Shown here: positions 6,308-11,836 of the stretch, one piece after another | How positions within the stretch are numbered: the stretch's first letter is position 1 | How the letters are laid out: each line of letters opens with the position of its first letter | Assembly (NCBI GenBank): GCA_003694905.1 | Contig: RFJM01000179.1 | Location: forward strand, 1-11,836 | Direction of reading: 5' to 3' | Source of the DNA: Caldilineae bacterium | GTDB lineage: Bacteria > Chloroflexota > Anaerolineae > J102 | Length of the DNA: 11,836 nt | Notes under the pieces: generated by a model | What the model saw: only the letters and a program-made list of their open reading frames with translations | Told to the model about the DNA's origin: nothing | Databases searched by the model: none | Made by a program: the position numbers and the translations under genes

Positions 6308-7180
6308 ATGAGTCGTATTGTCCGCGCCGCACTTTTACAAGCCACCTGGACCGGCGACAAAGAATCCATGATCGCCAAGCACGAGGACTATGCCCGTCAG
6401 GCGGCGGAGCAAGGCGCCCAGGTGATGTGTTTTCAGGAGCTGTTCTACGGCCCCTACTTCTGCCAGGTTCAGGATAGCAAGTACTACAGCTTTACAGAAC
6501 CCATTCCCGATGGGCCTACCACCAAACGCATGCAGAAACTGGCAAAGGAAACGGGGATGGTGCTGATCGTGCCGATGTACGAGGAAGAGGGGACGGGTAT
6601 CTATTACAACACGGCGGCGGTTATCGATGCCGACGGCACGTACCTGGGCAAGTATCGCAAGACGCATATTCCCCAGGTCTACGGTTTTTGGGAGAAGTTC
6701 TATTTCCGGCCGGGGAATCTGGGGTATCCCGTGTTCGATACGGCCGTGGGCAAGGTCGGGGTGTACATCTGCTACGACCGTCATTTTCCCGAAGGTGCGC
6801 GCATGCTGGGGCTGAACGGCGCCGAGATCGTCTTCATTCCCTCGGCTACCTCGCGAGGGCTGTCGCAGCACCTCTGGCGGATCGAACAAACCAGTCACGC
6901 CATCGCCAACGGCTATTTTGTGGGCACCATCAATCGCGTGGGGATCGAAGAGGAATTCGGTGAAAACGATTACTATGGCCAGAGCTATTTCTGCACCCCA
7001 CGCGGCGAATTTGTCACCACCCTGGGAGACAGGGATGACCTGCCGGGTCAGGCGGACCCGTACGAAGAAGAGCTGCTGGTGCGCGATCTGAATCTGGATC
7101 TCATCCAGGAGGTGCGCAATACCTGGCAGTTCTACCGCGACCGCCGGCCCGAGCTGTACGGCAAGATCGTCGAACTCTGA
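6308..7180 (+). CDS. Beta-ureidopropionase / N-carbamoyl-beta-alanine amidohydrolase (nitrilase superfamily)
   Basis: This 290-residue carbon-nitrogen hydrolase cleaves N-carbamoyl-beta-alanine (or the 3-aminoisobutyrate analogue) to the beta-amino acid, CO2 and ammonia. The catalytic Glu44 (FQELFYGPYF), Lys118 (YRKTHIP) and Cys155 (ICYDRHFPE) are all present, with the supporting Glu129 in FWEKFYF. NGAEIVFIPSAT (170-181), LSQHLWRIE (185-193) and GTINRVG (206-212) resemble blocks of the mammalian enzyme UPB1. That favours ureidopropionase over N-carbamoylputrescine amidase or D-carbamoylase. The ATG follows AGAAAGGAG ending at 6301. A 112-base gap leads to dihydropyrimidinase, which makes its substrate. 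The family is certain and the substrate likely from context. A broader N-carbamoyl-amino-acid range cannot be excluded. Confidence 0.88.
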   Translation: MSRIVRAALLQATWTGDKESMIAKHEDYARQAAEQGAQVMCFQELFYGPYFCQVQDSKYYSFTEPIPDGPTTKRMQKLAKETGMVLIVPMYEEEGTGIYYNTAAVIDADGTYLGKYRKTHIPQVYGFWEKFYFRPGNLGYPVFDTAVGKVGVYICYDRHFPEGARMLGLNGAEIVFIPSATSRGLSQHLWRIEQTSHAIANGYFVGTINRVGIEEEFGENDYYGQSYFCTPRGEFVTTLGDRDDLPGQADPYEEELLVRDLNLDLIQEVRNTWQFYRDRRPELYGKIVEL

Positions 7181-7292
7181 CACCCTACGCTGGTTTGCCC
7201 GCGGTGGGGGGGCGGCGCAGGCCGCAGAAGGGGCGTTGTCGTCTCACTGCAGGTAGATCAGACCTTCATGCCCCAATATTTGGAGGTGCACC

Positions 7293-8699
7293 ATGACAAC
7301 TATTATCAAGAACGGGACCATTGTCACGGCGAGTGACACGGTCCAGGCCGACGTGCTCATCGACGGTGAACAGGTAGCGTTGATCGGTCGGGATCTGCAG
7401 GCTGACGACGCCGAGGTGATCGACGCCACCGGCAAGCTGCTGTTGCCGGGAGGCATCGATGTGCATACGCATCTGGACCTGCCCTTTGGCGGTACCATCG
7501 CTTCGGACGACTTCCTCACAGGGCATCGGGCGGCAGCGTTCGGCGCCACCACCTGCCACATCGATTTTGTGATCCAGCCCATGGGCGGAACCCTGCATGA
7601 GGGCGTAGAGGAGTGGCACAAGAAAGCCGAGGGGAAGGCGTCCATCGACTATGGTTTTCACATCGCCATCACGGATCTGCGCGATGATGTGATGGAGGAG
7701 ATCCCCACGATGATCGATGAGGGGATCACCAGTCTCAAGCTGTTCATGGCCTACAAGGGGCTGTTCCAGATCGATGACACCACGTTGTTCCGTGCCATGC
7801 TGCGGGCGGCCGAGCATGGGATGCTGATCATGGTCCATGCCGAGAACGGTGATGTCATTGCCGAGCTGACCAAGAAGCTGCTGAACGAGGGCAAGACGGA
7901 CACCAAATATCACGCGGCAGCGCATCCGGCCATGGCCGAGGCAGAGGCGACCGGCCGGGCAGTGGCCCTTTCCGGAATCACGGGCGCACCTCTCTATGTG
8001 GTGCACATGACCTGCGAGGAGGCGGTAGAACAACTGGCTTTGGGCCGGGCGAAAGGGTTCCCGGTGATGGGGGAGACCTGTACGCAGTATATGTTTGTGT
8101 TCGAAGAGCACCTGGCCCTGCCCAACTACGAGGGCGCCAAGTATGTTTGCTCGCCGCCGGTGCGCAAGCGCAAGGATGCCCCCGTGCTGTGGAAGGCACT
8201 GGCCGACAATACGTTGCAGGCCGTGTCCACGGATCATTGTCCCTTCTGGTTTGAGGGCGGCAAAGAGGGTCGCATTCCGGGTAAGGAGCTGGGGCGAGAA
8301 AGCTTCCATCAAGTTCCCAACGGCATGCCCGGTATCGAAGACCGTATGCCCGTGATGTGGCACCACGGAGTGAATATGGGCCGCTACAGCGCCAATCGCT
8401 TCGTGGAAATCACCAGCACCAACCCGGCCAAGATCTTCGGGCTCTATCCCCGGAAGGGGACCATCGCGGTGGGAGCGGATGCCGATATCGTGATCTGGGA
8501 TCCGGAAAAGGAGCACACCATCAGCGCCAAGACCCACCATATGAACACGGACTACAACGTCTATGAGGGAATGACGGTACGAGGCTGGCCGGAACGGGTG
8601 TTGCTCCGCGGCAAAACGATTGTGGATGGCGATGCCTGGTTGGGACAACCCGGCACAGGGCAGTTTCTCAAACGTTCACCCGGCGCCGAGGTTCTTTGA
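7293..8699 (+). CDS. Dihydropyrimidinase / D-hydantoinase
   Basis: This 468-residue cyclic amidohydrolase, of typical length, opens 5,6-dihydrouracil or dihydrothymine to N-carbamoyl-beta-amino acids in the cytoplasm. The binuclear metal site is complete: His58 and His60 (GIDVHTH), the carboxylatable Lys149 (SLKLFMAYKG), His182 (MVHAE), His238 (VVHMT) and Asp314 (STDHCPF). Tyr154 matches the substrate- and stereo-determining tyrosine of hydantoinases. The NGMPGIEDRMP block (343-353) is also characteristic. These features separate it from allantoinase and dihydroorotase. GGAGG at 7282-7286 precedes the ATG. The 109-base upstream gap contains a short GC hairpin (7212-7225) without a T-run, so co-transcription with the ureidopropionase gene is plausible. 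The next gene, a transporter permease, starts 14 bases after the stop. Hydantoins are alternative substrates. Confidence 0.93.
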   Translation: MTTIIKNGTIVTASDTVQADVLIDGEQVALIGRDLQADDAEVIDATGKLLLPGGIDVHTHLDLPFGGTIASDDFLTGHRAAAFGATTCHIDFVIQPMGGTLHEGVEEWHKKAEGKASIDYGFHIAITDLRDDVMEEIPTMIDEGITSLKLFMAYKGLFQIDDTTLFRAMLRAAEHGMLIMVHAENGDVIAELTKKLLNEGKTDTKYHAAAHPAMAEAEATGRAVALSGITGAPLYVVHMTCEEAVEQLALGRAKGFPVMGETCTQYMFVFEEHLALPNYEGAKYVCSPPVRKRKDAPVLWKALADNTLQAVSTDHCPFWFEGGKEGRIPGKELGRESFHQVPNGMPGIEDRMPVMWHHGVNMGRYSANRFVEITSTNPAKIFGLYPRKGTIAVGADADIVIWDPEKEHTISAKTHHMNTDYNVYEGMTVRGWPERVLLRGKTIVDGDAWLGQPGTGQFLKRSPGAEVL

Positions 8700-8713
8700 T
8701 CTAAGCGACTGCC

Positions 8714-9616
8714 ATGACTACTGCAGCATCAACTCCTTCGGCTTCGCGCCTGCCCCGTTCGGCCCGCCAGCTCATCGCCTTTCTTCTCATCGTACTCGCC
8801 ATTCTCGTGGTGTGGGAGGGCGCGAAGTACCTGGGTGGTGATCCCTGGCGAGCGGATAGTAATCCCTTCGGCATCGAGCATCGACCGCCGTTTCGGGTCA
8901 AGGTGCTGTCCGACCTGAATCTGCCGCATGTGTGGAGCATCATCGAGGCATTTGGTAATCCTGCGCGACGCAATGGGCCACCGCTGGTGCAGATTCTGTT
9001 CGACGCGGCGGTATACACTTTCCGCGAGGCGTTTGCGGGGTTTGTGATCGGCGGGTTGCTGGGCTTCTTGCTGGGCGCGATTTTCGCGCATGTGCGGCTG
9101 TTCGAGCGGGGGTGTATGCCCTACGTGGTCGCTTCGCAGACGGTACCCATCATTGCCATCGCGCCGATGGTGATCATCTGGCTCAAGGCCGGCTGGATCT
9201 CGGTGGCGGTGATTTCGGCCTATCTCACCTTCTTTCCCGTCACCATCAACACGCTGCGCGGTCTCAAATCTCCCGACCCCACGCAATTGGAATTGATGCA
9301 CTCGTTCGCGGCTTCTACCTGGACCATCATGTGGAAGCTGCGGTTTCCGGCAGCTCTGCCCTATATCTTTACATCGCTGAAGGTATCGGCCACCACCAGT
9401 GTGGTAGGAGCCATCATCGGGGAGTTGCCCTCGGGTATCCGCCAGGGGTTGGGGGGCGCCATTCTGAATTTCAATCAGTACTACATTTCGGGTCCGGGCC
9501 GCCTCTGGGCGACCATCATCGTCAGTGCGCTGGTCGGGATCTTCTTCTTCATCCTGGTTGCGTTGGTCGAGCGCCTGGTGCTCAGCGGGCGCTATCCCAA
9601 GACCGAGATATCCTGA
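8714..9616 (+). CDS. ABC importer permease 1 (SsuC/TauC/ThiX-type, BPD_transp_1)
   Basis: This 300-residue inner-membrane protein has about six predicted helices, near residues 19-37, 101-124, 137-157, 160-182, 220-238 and 265-287. The EAA loop that contacts the ATPase runs from Glu193 to Pro212 (ELMHSFAASTWTIMWKLRFP), with Ala199 at the usual glycine. Between helix 1 and the core it carries an extra hydrophilic stretch of about 40 residues (40-90), which makes it longer than its 261-residue partner. Both permeases share INTLRGL, ELMHS and a VERLV C-terminal block, so they are paralogues and probably form a heterodimer. The start has no clear Shine-Dalgarno, and its 14-base distance from the dihydropyrimidinase stop suggests coupling. 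Two-permease arrangements like this have been annotated as pyrimidine transporters in pyrimidine-breakdown loci. The ligand here is inferred from context. Confidence 0.88.
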   Translation: MTTAASTPSASRLPRSARQLIAFLLIVLAILVVWEGAKYLGGDPWRADSNPFGIEHRPPFRVKVLSDLNLPHVWSIIEAFGNPARRNGPPLVQILFDAAVYTFREAFAGFVIGGLLGFLLGAIFAHVRLFERGCMPYVVASQTVPIIAIAPMVIIWLKAGWISVAVISAYLTFFPVTINTLRGLKSPDPTQLELMHSFAASTWTIMWKLRFPAALPYIFTSLKVSATTSVVGAIIGELPSGIRQGLGGAILNFNQYYISGPGRLWATIIVSALVGIFFFILVALVERLVLSGRYPKTEIS

Positions 9617-9643
9617 TTTCCGCTACCTTCACTCAGGTTTGCC

Positions 9644-10435
9644 ATGACAGAAAACAACTCTGCCGTCTCTATACGTAACGTCACCAAGATCTTCAATCAG
9701 GGTCGGCCCAATGAGGTGGTCGCTCTGGAGGATATCAGTCTGGAGATTCAGCCGAACGAGTTCGTCTCGCTGATCGGGCCTTCTGGCTGTGGAAAGTCTA
9801 CCCTGCTGCGCATCATCGCGGAATTGCTGCAGCCGACCCGCGGCGAGGTTCAGGTGTACGGGAAGACGGCGCACCAGGCGCGGCTGGATCAGGACTACGG
9901 TTTTGTCTTTCAGTCGGCGACGCTGTATGACTGGCGTACCGTGGCGAAGAACGTCCAGTTGCCGCTGGAAGTGATGGGGTTCAGCCGCGAGCAGCGCAAG
10001 CAGAGGGCCAGCGAGATGTTGAAGCTGGTTGAACTGGAAGGGTTTGAGAATCACTATCCCTGGCAGCTTTCCGGTGGGATGCAGCAGCGGGTGTCGATTG
10101 CCCGCGCGCTCTCTTTCAACCCCAAACTGCTGTTGATGGACGAGCCCTTTGGTGCACTGGACGAGATGACGCGCGAGCGCATGAATCTGGAGTTGCAGCG
10201 GATCTGGGATCGCACGCAAACGACCATCGTATTTGTCACCCATAGCATTCCCGAAGCCGTGTTCCTTTCCAGCAGGGTGGTGTTGCTCTCGCCCCGGCCC
10301 GGACGCATTACCGAGATCCTGGACATCGATCTGCCCATGCCTCGCGCCTGGGAAGTGCGCGAGGATCCCCACTATTTCGAACTGGTCAACCATTTGCGTG
10401 ACACCTTGCGCGCCATCGAAGGAGGTGTGCAATGA
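9644..10435 (+). CDS. ABC importer ATP-binding protein (SsuB/TauB/ThiZ-type)
   Basis: This 263-residue nucleotide-binding subunit powers the importer from the cytoplasmic face. Walker A is GPSGCGKST at 45-53, the Q-loop is Gln90 (VFQS), and the signature LSGGMQQR is at 142-149. Walker B is LLLMDEP at 162-168 with catalytic Glu167, and the switch His is 200 (VTHS). The stretch after the Q-loop reads TLYDWRTVAKNVQLPLE, where sulfonate and nitrate importers usually have a Leu-Pro-Trp motif. This may mark its subgroup. No strong Shine-Dalgarno precedes the ATG at 9644, which lies 27 bases after the first permease. The last four bases overlap the start of the second permease (ATGA), a sign of coupled translation. 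The function is certain, the ligand inferred. Confidence 0.93.
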   Translation: MTENNSAVSIRNVTKIFNQGRPNEVVALEDISLEIQPNEFVSLIGPSGCGKSTLLRIIAELLQPTRGEVQVYGKTAHQARLDQDYGFVFQSATLYDWRTVAKNVQLPLEVMGFSREQRKQRASEMLKLVELEGFENHYPWQLSGGMQQRVSIARALSFNPKLLLMDEPFGALDEMTRERMNLELQRIWDRTQTTIVFVTHSIPEAVFLSSRVVLLSPRPGRITEILDIDLPMPRAWEVREDPHYFELVNHLRDTLRAIEGGVQ

Positions 10436-11217
10436 GCCTGCAACGCGTTTGGCGGCAATATGCGCCGACGATCGTGCTGGCCGTAGTTGTGATCCTGCTA
10501 TGGGAACTGATCGTACGGGTATTCAACATCGAGCGTTTCTTGCTGCCGGCGCCGTCGGCCATTCTCGCCAACTTCACGTCCAACCTGGACCGCCTGACCC
10601 ACATCGGTTGGTTTACGACCAAAGAAGCACTGGGTGGGTTTGCCATCGGTTGCTCGCTGGGGATTCTGGCGGCGTTTGTCACCGCGCGCTGGACCATCAT
10701 CAACGAGACCATCTTGCCCTTCGCCATCGCGGCCAATTCGGTTCCCATCCTGGCTTTCGCGCCTATCGTGAACAACTGGTTCGGGGTGGACAATCCCCTC
10801 TCGAAGATGGTGATCGTCGCCGTTATCGTGTTCTTCCCCATGATGATCAACACCCTGCGGGGGCTGACACTGGTGGACAGAAATGCACTTGAGTTGATGC
10901 ATTCCTACGCGGCCTCGGAGGTGGAGATTCTGTTGAAGCTGCGGGTACCCAATGCCCTACCTTATATGTTTCAGGCATTCAAGCTGGCGGCGGCGCTGTC
11001 GATGATCGGGGCGGTTGTGAGCGAGTATTTCGGCGGCAATCGCTCCGCCCTGGGCGTTTTCATCACACAGGAGGCCGCGCTGTTCCGGTTCGAGAGTGCC
11101 TGGTCCGCGATCATTATCGCCTGTATCGTCGGCATCACTTTCTATCTCGTTATCCTTTTTGTCGAGCGGCTTGTCATTCCCTGGCATGCCTCCTTCCGTA
11201 CCACTGAACATGGGTAG
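10432..11217 (+). CDS. ABC importer permease 2 (SsuC/TauC/ThiX-type, BPD_transp_1)
   Basis: This 261-residue permease of standard family length has about six helices, near residues 11-31, 65-84, 92-112, 124-142, 183-197 and 224-246. The EAA loop runs from Glu154 to Pro173 (ELMHSYAASEVEILLKLRVP), with Ala160 replacing the common glycine as in its paralogue. LLPAPSAI (37-44) is the usual family motif after helix 1, a region replaced by the long insertion in permease 1. The ATG overlaps the ATPase stop and is preceded by GAAGGAGG at 10418-10425. A 100-base gap follows before the binding-protein gene. It holds several partial GC-rich inverted repeats but no T-run, so the four transporter genes are probably co-transcribed. 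Confidence 0.9.
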   Translation: MSLQRVWRQYAPTIVLAVVVILLWELIVRVFNIERFLLPAPSAILANFTSNLDRLTHIGWFTTKEALGGFAIGCSLGILAAFVTARWTIINETILPFAIAANSVPILAFAPIVNNWFGVDNPLSKMVIVAVIVFFPMMINTLRGLTLVDRNALELMHSYAASEVEILLKLRVPNALPYMFQAFKLAAALSMIGAVVSEYFGGNRSALGVFITQEAALFRFESAWSAIIIACIVGITFYLVILFVERLVIPWHASFRTTEHG

Positions 11218-11317
11218 TTCAACTCGGAATGCTTGAGACAGTGCTCCGGCACTCCGGGTCTTCAACCGTCGAGCCGGGAGACCGGCCTTCTCTCACTTTC
11301 TTCGGAGGTGACACATT

Positions 11318-11836
11318 ATGAGAACGAAGCGACTCTATTATCTGCCGTTGGTTCTGGTTGTGCTGGCGTTGCTCGTCGCCGCCTGTGGTGGCGGCGGCAA
11401 ACAGGCCGCACCCGAACAGGCACCCGCCGAAGCTCCCCCGGCCGAAACGGGGACCGAAGCCGCCGCAGCACCATGCGAGGAAATGATCCCCATCCGCCTG
11501 CAACTGCAATGGGTGACCCAGTCGCAGTTCGCCGGATACTACGCGGCCAAGGCCAAGGGTTTCTACGAGGCGCAGTGTCTGGATGTGACGATCCTGGAAG
11601 GCGCGGTGGAAATCGTGCCGCAGCAGGTGGTTGCTTCGGGCGATGCAGAGTTCGGCATCGCCTGGGTGCCCAAGATGCTGGCCTCGCGCGAGCAGGGGGC
11701 GGATCTGGTCAACATCGCGCAGGTGTTCCAGCGCAGTGGTACCCTGGAGGTGTCGTGGGCAGACAGCGGCATCACCAAGCCCGAGGACTGGCGCGGCAAG
11801 CGCGTGGGCACGTGGGGCTTCGGCAACGAGTTCGAG
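11318..11836 (+). CDS. ABC importer substrate-binding lipoprotein, THI5/NMT1-like, 3' partial
   Basis: Only the first 173 residues are in the window, and the frame is still open at the right edge. A basic N-terminus (MRTKR) and hydrophobic core end in the lipobox VAAC, with Cys23 as the predicted lipidated residue. GGGG and an Ala/Pro/Glu-rich tether to about residue 53 follow. From about 59 the sequence matches the NMT1/THI5-like periplasmic-binding fold (SRPBCC is not implied): LQLQWVTQSQFAGYYAAKAK, then GFYEAQCLDVTI and a GDAEFGIAW block near 108-116. Relatives bind thiamine pyrimidine precursors, riboflavin, nitrate/sulfonates or pyrimidines. A pyrimidine-type ligand is suggested by the tryptophan-containing first strand and the neighbours, but is not shown. 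CGGAGGTG at 11303-11310 precedes the ATG. The lipobox and linker style resemble Chloroflexota lipoproteins. Confidence 0.88.
   Translation, partial: MRTKRLYYLPLVLVVLALLVAACGGGGKQAAPEQAPAEAPPAETGTEAAAAPCEEMIPIRLQLQWVTQSQFAGYYAAKAKGFYEAQCLDVTILEGAVEIVPQQVVASGDAEFGIAWVPKMLASREQGADLVNIAQVFQRSGTLEVSWADSGITKPEDWRGKRVGTWGFGNEFE

Noticed and set aside
7212..7225. GCGGC/GCCGC hairpin between the ureidopropionase and dihydropyrimidinase genes as a terminator
   Set aside because: The stem is only five base pairs with no following T-run, and such pairing is common by chance in GC-rich spacers.
1..8699. Oxidative uracil-barbiturate pathway
   Set aside because: A molybdoenzyme could in principle oxidise uracil, but the hydrolase is of the cyclase family, not the barbiturase/cyanuric acid hydrolase family. 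The remaining enzymes fit the reductive-pathway intermediates.
11218..11317. TPP or FMN riboswitch before the binding-protein gene
   Set aside because: The 100-base gap has short GC-rich inverted repeats, but I find neither the TPP CUGAGA-type core nor the FMN RFN-element motifs.

Overview
This is a GC-rich (roughly 60% by eye) bacterial segment in which every supported gene lies on the + strand. It looks like a catabolic and uptake locus for N-heterocyclic compounds, most likely pyrimidines. The taxonomic guess is Chloroflexota. It rests on the lipoprotein at the right edge (lipobox VAAC followed by GGGG and an Ala/Pro/Glu-rich linker), the GC richness and the gene mix. It is an inference only, since no marker gene is present.

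Region A (1-4562) holds a cyclase/kynurenine-formamidase-family metal hydrolase, cut by the left edge. It is followed by a complete three-subunit molybdenum hydroxylase in the order FAD subunit, 2Fe-2S subunit, molybdopterin subunit (coxM-S-L order). Spacing is tight, so one operon is likely. The large subunit carries PYRGAGR in place of the CO-dehydrogenase AYRCSFR loop, so it is not a true CO dehydrogenase and its substrate is unknown. A hairpin and an imperfect inverted repeat of CCGCAGAG type (4632-4735) fill the 292-base gap that follows.

Region B (4855-8699) encodes three enzymes. They are an AGXT2-like class III aminotransferase (beta-alanine or 3-aminoisobutyrate to semialdehyde), a nitrilase-superfamily beta-ureidopropionase, and a dihydropyrimidinase/hydantoinase. 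Together they make up steps 2-4 of reductive pyrimidine breakdown: dihydrouracil to N-carbamoyl-beta-alanine to beta-alanine to malonate semialdehyde. A terminator-like hairpin and an AT-rich leader separate the aminotransferase from the ureidopropionase gene.

Region C (8714-11836) is an ABC importer: permease, ATPase, second permease, and a THI5/NMT1-type substrate-binding lipoprotein cut by the right edge. The ATPase and second permease overlap by four bases. Its position directly after dihydropyrimidinase suggests it imports the pathway substrate.

The most interesting point is what is absent and what stands in its place. No dihydropyrimidine dehydrogenase (PydA/PreTA type) is visible. Instead an orphan molybdenum hydroxylase and a ring-opening-type hydrolase sit upstream. 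They might oxidise or open a modified N-heterocycle, or the molybdoenzyme might oxidise the semialdehyde product. Both ideas are inference.
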